From Chitinophaga sp. Ak27 (lineage in GTDB: Bacteria > Bacteroidota > Bacteroidia > Chitinophagales > Chitinophagaceae): a stretch of 64,000 bases of DNA. The position numbers were made by a program, and so were the translations under genes. This document shows, piece by piece, positions 38,701 through 43,245 of this stretch; position 1 is the stretch's first letter, and every line of letters begins with the position of its first letter. The DNA lies in assembly GCF_012726295.1 (NCBI RefSeq), contig NZ_JABAOB010000009.1:186001-250000 (forward strand). Reading direction: 5' to 3'. Under the pieces are notes generated by a model, which ran no database searches, was not told where the DNA came from, and saw only the letters and a list, made by a program, of their open reading frames with translations.

Positions 38701-41459
38701 GCGCGTACGTGACCGCACTGCGTGGCCATTTCCAGCAGGTACTGGAATTTATGGTGAGCCATCCGGCAGCTAAAATCAGCGACATTATTTTGCTGGATAA
38801 ACAGGAACAGGCGCATATTGCGATCGACTTTAATGCCACACCGGTGCCATATAATGCCGCAGGTAAATCCATCACCGACCTGTTCAAAGAAAGGGTAGCA
38901 GCGGCGCCGGAAAGCATTGCGTTGTTATTTGAAGAAAAGATGCTTACCTACCAGGAGCTGGACATCCGCGCCAATCAGCTGGCCCATTACCTGGTGAGCA
39001 GAGGAGTACAACAGGAAACGCTGGTTCCCATTTGCCTGGAACGTTCCCCGGAAATGATCATAGCTATATTAGGTATCCTGAAAGCAGGAGGCGCCTATCT
39101 TCCTATTGATCCGTCTTACCCGGCGGCAAGGATTGCCTACCTGCTGGAAGACAGCCGCGCTACGATGCTGATCAGCAGTCATGCGCTGGTAGCGGAACTG
39201 GATATTCCTGAACACATTAATATTACGAGGATAGATGCAGAACGGGGCCTGATTGGCAAGCAGCCTACCCATGCGCCGGCGCTCGCACCTGAGCCGCACC
39301 ACCTCGCATACGTTATCTATACATCCGGCAGTACAGGCAACCCCAAGGGCGTAATGATTGAACACAAAAGTGTAGTAAACCTGGCATTGAGCCAGGCAGC
39401 ATCCCTGAGATTAATACCTGGTATGAGAACATTGCAGTTTGCAGCTTTCGGCTTTGATGCATCCTGTTACGAAATTTTCAATACCCTGTTAAGTGGCGGT
39501 AGCCTGGTACTCCCCCGGAAAGAAGACCTGCTGGCTGCCGACAAGTTCGGCGACCTGGTACGGAAGCAGCAGGTAGACCTGGTAGTATTGCCACCCTCTT
39601 ACCAGCACACTATCCGCGAAGAGCTGGGCACCATCAAAATCATTGTGTCTGCCGGGGAACCGCTGAACCGGGAAGATGCGAAATACTTCCAGTCAAAAGG
39701 TATCCGCCTGATTAACGCTTACGGCCCTACGGAAAATACCGTTTGTACCAGTCTCACCGACGACCCGCTACACGGCGACAAGATTGTGATCGGCAACCCT
39801 ATTGCGAATGTGCAGGTATACATCCTGGACCCCCACATGGAACTGTGCCCGGCAGGGGTAACCGGCGAAATCTGCGTTGGCGGCGAAGGCGTGGCCCGCG
39901 GCTACCTGTATCGCCGGGAGCTGACAGCAGAGAAATTCATCCCCGACCATTTCTCCGGGAAACCGGAAGCGCGCCTGTACCGTACCGGAGACCTTGGACG
40001 CTGGCTACCCGATGGCAATATCGAATTCCAGGGAAGAATAGACGACCAGGTGAAAATACGCGGCTACCGGATAGAGCTGGGCGAAATTGAAAACGCGCTG
40101 GAACAGCTGGAAGGCGTTAGCCAGGCAGTAGTAGTGGCAAAAGGTACCACTGATAATAAGTCGCTGGTAGCCTACATCTTACCGGATGGCGCCTTCGACC
40201 GGCAGGCCATCAGCGCACAGCTGGAAGGCAAGCTCCCGGATTATATGGTACCATCGGTGTATGTGAAAATTGATAAGATACCGGTAACGCCTAATGGCAA
40301 AGTAGACCGGAAGGCGTTGCCCGATCCAGATGCAGGCACATTGTCTCAAAATGCCTATGCAGCGCCCCGTAATGAAACAGAAGCGGTACTGTCGGAGATC
40401 TGGCAGCAATTGCTGGAGGTAGACCAGGTAGGAATTCACGACGATTTCTTTGCACTCGGTGGCCATTCGCTCTTGTCGATCCGTCTGATCGCCGCCATCC
40501 GCAGGAAACTGGGCAAAGAAATAGCGCTGAACAATGTTTTCGATGCACCTACAATTGCCGGACTCGCCGCCACGCTGGATGCACCGGATGCCAGTGAAGA
40601 AACAACGTTAGCTGCCGGAGAGAACCATCTCATACCGTTAAATAAAAGCAATAGCCGTACCACGGTATTTATTGTACCCGGCCAGGATGGCCTGAGCGAT
40701 GGCTATGACGAACTGGCCAAAGGACTTACCGCTGCCGCCATGGTATATGGGATACAAATGCCCGGCGTATTTGAAGGAGAGCGGCCGCTCTACACCGTTG
40801 CCGCTATCGCCGCACAAAATATCCGCTGGATAAAAGCACTACAACCGCATGGTCCGTACCGTTTCATTGCCCATTCCTTTGGCGGATATGTGCTGTATGA
40901 AATGATCCGGCAGCTGGAGGCCGCAGGAGAAACCGTTGCCTTCGCCGCCATACTGGATGCAGATGCCCACCCGGGACATATTGATGTGCTCAATGGTGGT
41001 ACACGTAGCTATCAGGATATCTTCTTTGAGTCGGTAGTGGAAGTGCTGGAAGAAAATAATATCATCACCACCGCGCTACCTGCATGGATTGCGGAGTTAA
41101 AACAGCTGGTACAGCCATTGGAGATGAAGGCAGTAGTACCGTTTATTTCTAACTACCTGAAAGAGAAGATTAAGGGAGATAAGCTGGTGCATGTTGACTT
41201 TATTATGCGGTTAACGGATATCAAAGTGAGTAACATAGAAGTGCTGAACAGCTACCAGGTAGAGGGACAAACCAATGCGGCCCTGCACATTGTGAAAGCT
41301 GCCGGCGCCGAATGGAAGAAGCTGCCAGACAGTCTCGGATGGGATACCCATGCAAAAACAGTAAAGGTATTTACCGCCCCGGGCGATCACTTTTCCATGT
41401 TAAAACAGGAAAATGCTGCGGCCCTGGCCAAATACCTTAGCGAACAATTATCAGCATAG
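20565..41459 (+). CDS. NRPS, modules 5-9 with two epimerases and terminal thioesterase
   Basis: Third and last synthase, 6964 residues, starting 23 bases after protein 2. Domains: TubC-like docking (1-62); C (84-515), A with N-methyltransferase (525-1437), PCP (1445-1528); C (1542-1975), A (1992-2502), PCP (2508-2585); C (2600-3035), A (3052-3552), PCP (3558-3635), E (3645-4098); C (4123-4562), A (4578-5072), PCP (5082-5155), E (5162-5618); C (5638-6088), A (6095-6588), PCP (6598-6672); TE (6690-6964). The two C domains after E domains are DCL-like (LQEGMLFHGLY), while the others carry the LCL-like LSFSQERLWF. The arrangement is therefore self-consistent. Predicted residues are N-Me-aliphatic, Thr, D-Asp, D-Leu/Ile-like and Phe-like. 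The terminal TE makes this the release protein. No frameshift or lost catalytic motif was seen. Confidence 0.97.
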   Translation: MLDFNLNEIIDLLKEANDSGIKISCDNDNLLVETDEDKEIDAYFLDRLRDNKHSLIAYFKKHTSGTPDKHFSGSIQEARGNDYGRVPLSFSQDRLWFIHQLEGSVQYHIPAALRLKGKLDIGALNFALRTVVNRHEVLRTVIQLEDGQAWQHVLEKDKWELDVIDGTSGYEDPAALQTFIDELVQRPFDLFQDHMLRAHLVRLAPAEYLLVLVMHHIASDGWSTAILVNELNEAYTAAATHREPVLDPLDIQFADYAVWQRKYLAGNMLDKQLSYWKKQLDGASLLNLPTDYERPAVKSTRGALVSFHINQQLTERLQELSQENGATLYMTLLAAFKVLLYRYSGQEDISIGGVVAGRMRTEMERLIGFFVNTLVLRTDLGGNPAFTTLLQQVKNTLLDAYEHQEVPFEKVVEAVMGERDISKNPLFQVVFVLQNVPPTKELKMGEVVMQDEKIMRTTSLFDLSWSMEQGPDGIDVEVEYYVDIFSEATIQRMVQHFQVLLQSAVDNPAQPIGMLHMLSEAEVNQLLVSFNDTATLYPSSESVVSIFEGQVARSPEAPAVTFGKRQLTYMELDEQANQVANYLAEQGIRPGNTIALLSRRGIEMIVGILGILKSGNAYAPFHTAYPADRLHGMMEDAGITTLLYTSRELFNTSGMDQFTPGLDISAARKSAVTPPGIRTGSDACINVMYTSGTTGTPKGIAITNKNIINLALDRGATAVLPADRLLQCSNYAFDGTTFDIYSALLNGACLCMVDDDAAIDVFELSRIIAAEKITIALFPTALFHNFIDNQVSGLKSMRKILFGGEKASLPHLEKALAVLGPGKLVNMYGPTEITVAATCYEVNDVSGKLSVPIGSPMANTSIRILDENKQLVPIGVSGELYVGGDGVSLGYVNRPDLTAEKYVTLENAPGRWYRTGDKARWLPDGTIAYAGRIDDQVKIRGYRIEPAEIERALNNLPEVGDSCVVVKQQSTGEKRLVSYYIPEQEAVQQKEYELSQSQIASWRALYDTAYSKTDEIEDLDEEFNITGWNDSFTGGPIPAENMQQWVDDVTRLIIALQPKRVLEIGSGTGLIYYPIADHIDRYIGTDFSRVSVEQILRRINKGERRYPDTEMKLCAAHEIILEEKEEIDLVILNSIVQYFPGAAYMTDVLAKAISLLRGQGRIVVGDVRDLRLLPAFKRRLQLDKLHDKTSIRELEWSVEQEVLREEELCFSPAYFYQLQTRFPEITHVEIVWKQGDYINELSLYRYTVIMHVGIEKPVLQPDWQPWDSIADKSHIIDQLTNRIPVIALQDVPGHRVWRERMLDHALKNNLFGNVGDLSAYISAPDEVTHTVNEILAEATAAGYSYRFLLDEDPLKVNLLIERDRFDGFVEQSYSNSISFTDLVKTNIPLFTDICESLQKGIKQQLLDRLPDYMVPADFVALQQLPLTGNGKVDRKFLAAWEDIQRKRLINYVAPTNETEQRLADIWQHLLGVDRVGIQDNFFELGGHSLLATRVVSAVRKELDVELTVKDFFIYPTIALLAAYLEQQEKGSSLPPLIAGPRPANIPLSFSQERLWFIDQLQGTVPYHMPVILRLHGNLDVAGLEYALRNVVNGHEVLRTVITPKDGVAWQHVMDKDQWQLTIVPATPELADEASLKQLLSTLADMPFDLCRHHMLRAHLLPLSANEHLLLLTIHHIACDGWSISILVKELVELYRAYAEKRAPILEKPEIQYADYALWQRNSFDGAILEEKMAYWNRQLRNVLPLDLPTDYPRPAVQQFNGAISWFHIDQELTQQLHLLSKEQGVTLFMTLLTAFQVLLQRYSGQDDICVGSPVSGRTQQETEGLIGFFLNTVTLRTDLSDNPSFSVLLQQVKNTTLDAYEHQQVPFEKIVEQLAKDRDMSRSPLFQAMFVLQNTPPVPELLLGDLHLAYEEVPHKTTLCDITLSLEEQQDGIRGYAEYCTDLFSADRIKQMMKHFEQLLRSIVSAPAAQINTLRITTPAEEAQLQAAFNSQVTDYPRNKTIIDLFDRQVLLTPDAVAVVFESTQLTYHELNSRANQLAHYLRELGVREDTLVPVFLERSEHMVIAMLGILKAGGAYVPIDPEYPQERIRFMLTDTGAQYIVTNSESAHLLEVEASVAVVSLDGDQHILEEFPQDNPESFVHPHHLAYVIYTSGSTGQPKGVLLEHYNVVRLFETDTPLYDFDSNDVWTMFHSMCFDFSVWEMYGALFYGGRLVIVSKQVARDAALFGQLLLSEGVTVLNQTPAAFYVLQEYLVANAPTVPVRYVIFGGEALNPVMIKPWKELYPSCKMVNMYGITETTVHVTYQEIGTAHLQSSSSIIGKAIPTLGLYILDANRHLSPVGVPGELYVSGAGLARGYLNREALTQERFLPNPFSNDADYNRLYKTGDQARWLADGNIEYLGRIDQQVKIRGYRIELGEIENVLLQSGLVKQVVVVAANDSTGSKILAAYIVSEARFDREQVIGVLKQRLPDYMIPALFITLDKMPLTSNGKVDRKALPDIHAGTPATHEYVAPRNEMEQLLADVWQELLQLPRVGIYDNFFELGGHSLLSMRMVAVLRKKIAVELTVRSIFLYPHIHELAAFLAGQATQTFLPAVKAGKRPARIPLSFSQERLWFIDQLEGSVQYHVPAVLRLRGVLNVDALATALRSVVNRHEILRTVIRQNDGRGYQYILDENKWTLNITDLPAYKGDPTALQTFIKSIIDAPFDLSIDHMLRADLVVLGADDHILVITTHHIASDAWSTGILVKELVAFYMAASTGQEVLLDKMELQYADYAIWQRTYITGDVLDKQLAYWKENLAGITPLNLPLDYPRPPVRSTRGGAISFQLPAELTAQLHQLSRQEGVSMFMTLFTAFNVMLYRYSGQEDICVGSPIAGRTQQEIEGLIGFFINMLALRVDLRGNPSFRALLQQVKQTTLQAFEHQEVPFEKIVDQVVVDNDRSHRPVFQVVFGLQNNVNQPDLQFGDIVLSEETVEHTSAKFDLVFSMDEDEDGLNGTVVYCADLFKEATVARMIGHFQQLLYAVVASPAQHIAVLPMLTGAEEQQLLSVKGTYEREYTQQITFVDLFEAQTNRSPEATAVVFEEDTLTYRELNERANCLAHYLRSRRVKAGTLVPVCMERSLNMMVSILGILKAGAAYVPVEPDFPEDRIRFMLEDTDASNIITLSKYADRLQADPADIILLDDDWNDIKVNGKENLPGLTRADHPVYVIYTSGSTGQPKGVVVTHSNLADYIAGLTNTLPVKECGSFGLMSSMATDLGNTVIFGALANGGALHIFSKEMVQDTTILYNYLDKHPVDCIKIVPSHWKALCLPDRLLLPEKLLIFGGETLEASVTASIYATGTACTVVNHYGPTETTIGKLLHVVDSNAAYGESIPVGKPFSATQVYVLSNELQLCPVGVPGALYIGGEGVARGYLNNEALTATKFIADPFSNGRLYSTGDMVKYLPDGNILFMGRVDDQVKIRGYRIELGEIERALNNCATVKQAVVVVKNDHLGNKRLVAYVVAEEDVDKDEILEQLTAQLPDYMVPSLLMVLDYFPLLANGKIDKKSLPDPDVQTLQTDNYVAPRNELERTLADIWEAVLGVERVGINDNFFALGGDSIITIQVVSRVRRSGYELQVGDLFDYQTIAMLYAVMSARKNAATSLLADQEIQSGSCGLLPVQQWYFEKEGTTPSHFNQSMLLTIDKRIPSSTLSAAIMQLVQYHDSLRFKYTYGSGGWEQVYSTSEGMLNVVNLQTESLDELPAMLETYGNSYQRSIDVTKGNCVSAVLFLTPAGDTHNRLLLAIHHLVVDGVSWRILLEDLERLIDGLYRNEPVSLGNKSSSYRQWHEALVKYGQTNRLLKQADYWSDIIQQHRPLPVDNTYEGVLRVKDMAHYQVKLGPFFTQKLLQEVPAAYRTEINDVLLNALALALNSWVGGDVVIGLEGHGREDIDKGTDVGNTVGWFTSLYPVLLPGNRVGDSGTLLRNLKEQLRGIPDKGIGFGVLKYINRLAALQGNDPWDITFNYLGQFDTVTSGGKWFAVTDEPAGAEAGDDYTVRRKIAVNGMVTGGELVLDWSYSNKHYNDSTIITLAQKYIDELETIILHSVGQAAKQPLLTPSDYGLGGVVSNTELDQFLDTPMPGDTTRRQEITAMYRLSGLQEGMLFHGLYDNTVDAYTEQFTYLLHQTDINAFIQSWQHLLQQHTILRSAFYHDAFHVPVQCVYRNVQLPVTLLDYRYLDAAAQEAAWIEHESQVLQQGIDFMAPPLMKMSLLQLTDDTWRMVWTYHHLLVDGWSMPVLLEELLRTYEALASGKQPEVIATDHYEEYIRYLDRRDKEEEGDYWRGYLAGISNSTLLPFISSADRTKAQGRYKTTPVVLDAAKTRLITAYAQQQRLTVNTLMQGVWAYLLYRYTGNKHIAYGAIVSGRPDDMPGIERKVGMYINTLPVHIAITPEQSVTDWLRDIQAAQVQSRKYQYTPLRDSQRYTGINGDLFDTLMVYENYPVDEATLAYPWKLQIEQLHVEEHTNYPLSITIGVGQEITILLQHNTTLLSPDYIRQISEHFLQVLEYIVQHPVAKTGDLVLLTEEERERIAVAFNTAALPQPTVGKSAIDLFKERVALAPHQIALVFDAQELTYGQLDQRSDQLALYLISKGVQKETLVPVCLERSLDMIVAILAVLKAGGGYLPIDPSYPAARISYLLEDSRATMMISSQEVAVALDIPPHIHLIKINDVWQGITQQPGISLSTTPAPDDLAYVIYTSGSTGHPKGVMIEHKGLVNLALNMEAVLPLTPGIRVLQFSAFGFDASCFEIFSTLLSGGCLVIPHKEDLLSADKFGEMVRQHQVELLLLPPSYQHTIREELGTIKTIISGGEALNREDTKYFQSKGIRVFNAYGPTENSVITTMTDSPMQGDTVVIGKPLANVQVYILDQQNELCPVGVAGEICAGGAGVARGYLYRPTLTAEKFIPDHFSNQPGARLYRTGDLGRWLPDGSIEYLGRIDDQVKIRGYRIEPGEIENALLQTGFVTQAVVLVKADDNGHKRLVAYVVPQGAFEKEQILSSLKDKLPPYMVPATLVPLEKMPVTANGKIDKSALPEPYAATSSTRAILNGEVEQTLAGIWQELLGIQQIDRNDNFFELGGDSIITIQVVGRAKRFGYDLKPKDLFVHQTIAGLAASLATRKEKVIGSEQGILTGNSGLTPIQQWYLEEETIAKHFIQQLFIGIDKKINAGILTTAVQQLMFRHDSLRFAYTRDGNSWQQHYGNYAGNLEVVDLRDINQADYAAALATYCDQYQASLQPEAGILLRAVLFLTPAYETANRLLIIVHHLAVDGVSWQIVQDDLELMLDQLSGDIPLTPVHKTSSYREWQQALVAYGRSNRLLQQREYWQHIVQQYQPLKVDKLYAGKLTGNDMDTHTIHLDATFTQLLLQEVPKAYHTEINDVLLAALSAALYAWNGAGVVVGLEGHGREDIAANIDISNTIGWFTSLYPVWLNNNSNTAPGALLKEIKEQLRQLPDKGIGYGVLKYINDEAALQGKDPWDITFNYLGQVDAARRNSKWFSTAPEAAGTGTTSDVSIRHKMSVNGGIENGELVLYWSFSIHHYNGNTIQALAEDYRDRLQQLITHAVSQANLQPVFTPSDYGLGSIVTNAELDQFLDAPLAGGGTRRNQITGLYRLSSLQEGMLFHGLYNGNNGVYIQQLCCTLDAPDIPVLKESWQHLLQHHSVLRSSFFANVFRIPVQCVHEQVAIPFDELDYRQMSAPAREAAWTAYETADLVKGFDFNTPPLMRIAFIRLTDERYRMVWTFHHLLLDGWSGSVAIEELLQTYDGLIAGKKPAAQEEEKFEDYIRYLERRDEEEEMLYWKEYLASADSGTLLPFISATAERTKGAGVYEVQEMQLAGAGAKQLLSYAQQHRITVNTVIQAVWAYLLYRYTNQQQVTYGVTVSGRPDDLSGVEKRVGMYINTLPFHTAIDREQSIGAWLQQIQQQQVLSREHQYTSLNDIQRWVEIPGDLFDNFLVFENYPVSDLLNTHQWQLQMDNIEMRDHANYPLGIAAVVGESVAVRFKYNTALLDRAYVTALRGHFQQVLEFMVSHPAAKISDIILLDKQEQAHIAIDFNATPVPYNAAGKSITDLFKERVAAAPESIALLFEEKMLTYQELDIRANQLAHYLVSRGVQQETLVPICLERSPEMIIAILGILKAGGAYLPIDPSYPAARIAYLLEDSRATMLISSHALVAELDIPEHINITRIDAERGLIGKQPTHAPALAPEPHHLAYVIYTSGSTGNPKGVMIEHKSVVNLALSQAASLRLIPGMRTLQFAAFGFDASCYEIFNTLLSGGSLVLPRKEDLLAADKFGDLVRKQQVDLVVLPPSYQHTIREELGTIKIIVSAGEPLNREDAKYFQSKGIRLINAYGPTENTVCTSLTDDPLHGDKIVIGNPIANVQVYILDPHMELCPAGVTGEICVGGEGVARGYLYRRELTAEKFIPDHFSGKPEARLYRTGDLGRWLPDGNIEFQGRIDDQVKIRGYRIELGEIENALEQLEGVSQAVVVAKGTTDNKSLVAYILPDGAFDRQAISAQLEGKLPDYMVPSVYVKIDKIPVTPNGKVDRKALPDPDAGTLSQNAYAAPRNETEAVLSEIWQQLLEVDQVGIHDDFFALGGHSLLSIRLIAAIRRKLGKEIALNNVFDAPTIAGLAATLDAPDASEETTLAAGENHLIPLNKSNSRTTVFIVPGQDGLSDGYDELAKGLTAAAMVYGIQMPGVFEGERPLYTVAAIAAQNIRWIKALQPHGPYRFIAHSFGGYVLYEMIRQLEAAGETVAFAAILDADAHPGHIDVLNGGTRSYQDIFFESVVEVLEENNIITTALPAWIAELKQLVQPLEMKAVVPFISNYLKEKIKGDKLVHVDFIMRLTDIKVSNIEVLNSYQVEGQTNAALHIVKAAGAEWKKLPDSLGWDTHAKTVKVFTAPGDHFSMLKQENAAALAKYLSEQLSA
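20815..25150 (+). other. NRPS module 5: C-A(N-MT)-PCP, aliphatic code
   Basis: The C core is MHHIASDGWS. The pocket reads DGFLLGMVAK, nearest to Ile/Leu-type codes such as DGFFLGVVYK, so an aliphatic residue is likely. The A3 motif is the rarer MYTSGTTGTPKG. The methyltransferase insert (about 23530-24700, SAM motif VLEIGSGTGL) is a close relative of that in module 1, sharing DLDEEFNITGWNDSFTG. The PCP is FELGGHSLL. Confidence 0.8.
25190..28320 (+). other. NRPS module 6: C-A-PCP, Thr
   Basis: The C core is IHHIACDGWS. The pocket reads DFWNIGMVHK, the canonical Thr code at all ten positions. The PCP is FELGGHSLL. The Thr hydroxyl is one candidate nucleophile for ring closure. Confidence 0.9.
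28365..32860 (+). other. NRPS module 7: C-A-PCP-E, D-Asp
   Basis: The C core is THHIASDAWS (Ala for Gly). The pocket reads DLTKIGHIGK, one conservative change from the Asp code DLTKVGHIGK. The PCP is FALGGDSIITIQVV, the GGDS form typical before E domains. The E domain (about 31500-32860) has LLPVQQWYFE, HHLVVDGVSW, TEINDVLLNAL, GHGRED and TVGWFTSLYPV, so D-Asp is expected. Confidence 0.88.
32935..37420 (+). other. NRPS module 8: C-A-PCP-E, D-Leu/Ile-like
   Basis: DCL-type C domain (YRLSGLQEGMLFHGLY, YHHLLVDGWS). The pocket reads DAFLIGAVIK, a hydrophobic code nearest to Leu-type entries. The PCP is FELGGDSIITIQVV. The E domain (about 36050-37420) shows LTPIQQWYLE, HHLAVDGVSW, TEINDVLLAAL and TIGWFTSLYPV. 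Confidence 0.82.
37480..41459 (+). other. NRPS module 9: C-A-PCP-TE, Phe-like
   Basis: DCL-type C domain (YRLSSLQEGMLFHGLY, FHHLLLDGWS). The pocket reads DAYVVAAVCK, 8 of 10 matches to the Phe code DAWTVAAVCK. The A domain is a near copy of that in module 8 outside the pocket. The PCP is FALGGHSLL. The thioesterase (about 40640-41459) has AHSFGGY (Ser codon 40875-40877), LDAD and PGDHFSML, so the Ser, Asp and His of the triad are all visible. It should release the chain, probably by cyclisation through the beta-amine or the Thr hydroxyl. Confidence 0.85.
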
Positions 41460-41471
41460 TAGGCGGAAGAA

Positions 41472-41498
41472 GCTGCTCCGCGCCCTGGCGCGGGCAGC
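41472..41498 (+). terminator. Hairpin after the last NRPS gene
   Basis: GC-rich imperfect stem (GCTGC-bulge-C-CGCGCC pairing with GGCGCG-GGCAGC) starting 12 bases after the stop, followed by TTCCCCTTTTATTATTTTATT. It could end or attenuate the transcript before the exporter gene. The T-run is interrupted, so partial read-through is plausible. Confidence 0.5.
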
Positions 41499-41550
41499 AT
41501 TCCCCTTTTATTATTTTATTATTTAATTCATTTTTAGAACCCGGGATTGT

Positions 41551-43218
41551 ATGAGATTAATAAGCTTGCTTCAGAAAAAATCGAAGTTGTTTTATATTCT
41601 TTTGTTATTGCTCGGCCTTATCAACAGCATATGGTCAATGGGACTGCTGTTGCTGATCAACAACAGGATTGCAGGCACGTCGCTGCCATTTGTACAGGGA
41701 TACGACTGGCAGATATATGTTGTACTGATCCTGGTATCTTTTTTCACTGCCAGGGCTTTTCAATCCTATACCATCCGGCTCACCTATGAACTGGGAAATG
41801 ATCTGGGACTATCCGTGTTTGAAAAACTGCGGTTTGCGGATTATGAAGAATATATTAAACTGGGAGAAGAAAAAGTACGTACGGCCACTGCCGATGTAAC
41901 TACCCTGCAACGTTTTCCCAATGTTTTTATAGAAACGTTTAATGCCTTGGTAATGGTAACGATAGGACTGGGCTATTTGTTTTACACCAATTTCTTCGGC
42001 GCATTAGTGATCCTGGGCGTGCTTTCTACACTGGCAGTAGTGTACTACATCCGTAATCTGTCTATCAGCAGGGACCTGAATACGGTACGCGACCTGGCAA
42101 ACGTTTACCAGCAAAATGTCAATGATTTCCTGCGGGGATTTAAAGATGTGAAAATGAGCATCACCCGGAGCGATAATATTTTTATCAGGTATATCTCCCA
42201 AAATCGCCACCGGGTAAAGGAACTGACCATAAAAACATTGATCAAGTTTATGGGAAATGAGCTCATGGGTAACTATCTATGGTACCTGCTGATCGGCATT
42301 ATCATCTTCCTGTTGCCCGTTATCCTGCATATGACAAACGTAGTGAATAACCAATTTGTAGTAACGCTATTGTACCTCATGGGACCTGTAGGCATTGTAG
42401 TGGCACGCATTAGCGAATTTACCCAGATGCAGATCGCGGTAGACAGGCTGGAGCAATTTCATGACAAGATCAATGCATCCCAGGCCATCGCTATCGGGCA
42501 TGGCGACCTGGCGGCCACCAGTGGTAAGTTCGAGAGTATACGTTTTAAAGACGTGACGTTTGAGTACTACGACGAAAGAAGGGCGGAAACTTTCCGGTTA
42601 AAACCGCTCACCCTGGATATTAAAAAAGGAGAAAGTATTTTCATCACCGGGGGAAATGGCAGTGGTAAAAGTACTTTCGTGAACCTGCTGACAGGATTGT
42701 ACATGCCACATAGCGGCACCATCGCCTTCAACGGGCGGGTGATCAATGAAAGTACCTATCCGGGCTATCGCAACCGCATTGCGGCCATCTTTACTGACAG
42801 CATCCTTTTTAATGAAAACTACGATGGCCTTGACCTGGCGCCGGACAATGAACGGTTGATGTTCTGGCTCCGCAAGATGGAGCTGGAAAACATCGTCACA
42901 TTTGATAACGAAAAGAAGTCAATTAAAGCAGATCTGTCGAAAGGGCAACAGAAACGGTTAGCCCTCATCTATATTATGCTGGAAGATAAAGATGTGATTG
43001 TACTGGATGAGTGGGCCGCTGAGCAGGACCCGGTATTCAGGGCCTATTTCTATAAAAAGATTGTTCCTGAGCTGAAGCAAATGGGTAAAACCGTTATCGT
43101 GGTAACACACGACGATACCTACTTTCATTGCGGGGAGCGATTGATAAAATTCGACTACGGCAATATTGTCAGCGATACGTCTATCAATGCAGCAAGCGAT
43201 CTGCATTACGCTTTATAA
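41551..43218 (+). CDS. SyrD/PvdE-type cyclic peptide ABC exporter
   Basis: Fused permease-ATPase of 555 residues resembling the cyclic-peptide export family of SyrD and PvdE. An N-terminal membrane half (about residues 1-290) has several hydrophobic segments, for example FYILLLLLGLINSIW and YLWYLLIGIIIFLLPVIL. The ATPase half has Walker A GGNGSGKST (about 366), signature LSKGQ (about 461, in place of LSGGQ), Walker B VIVLDEW (about 482) and the H-loop VVTHDD. It lies 91 bases after the terminal NRPS gene and just before a type II thioesterase, so it should move the finished lipopeptide, or a precursor, across the inner membrane. PvdE homologues deliver to the periplasm, so further maturation there is possible. 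Confidence 0.92.
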   Translation: MRLISLLQKKSKLFYILLLLLGLINSIWSMGLLLLINNRIAGTSLPFVQGYDWQIYVVLILVSFFTARAFQSYTIRLTYELGNDLGLSVFEKLRFADYEEYIKLGEEKVRTATADVTTLQRFPNVFIETFNALVMVTIGLGYLFYTNFFGALVILGVLSTLAVVYYIRNLSISRDLNTVRDLANVYQQNVNDFLRGFKDVKMSITRSDNIFIRYISQNRHRVKELTIKTLIKFMGNELMGNYLWYLLIGIIIFLLPVILHMTNVVNNQFVVTLLYLMGPVGIVVARISEFTQMQIAVDRLEQFHDKINASQAIAIGHGDLAATSGKFESIRFKDVTFEYYDERRAETFRLKPLTLDIKKGESIFITGGNGSGKSTFVNLLTGLYMPHSGTIAFNGRVINESTYPGYRNRIAAIFTDSILFNENYDGLDLAPDNERLMFWLRKMELENIVTFDNEKKSIKADLSKGQQKRLALIYIMLEDKDVIVLDEWAAEQDPVFRAYFYKKIVPELKQMGKTVIVVTHDDTYFHCGERLIKFDYGNIVSDTSINAASDLHYAL

Positions 43219-43245
43219 GGAAACCTTGTCAAAAATGTATTTGAG

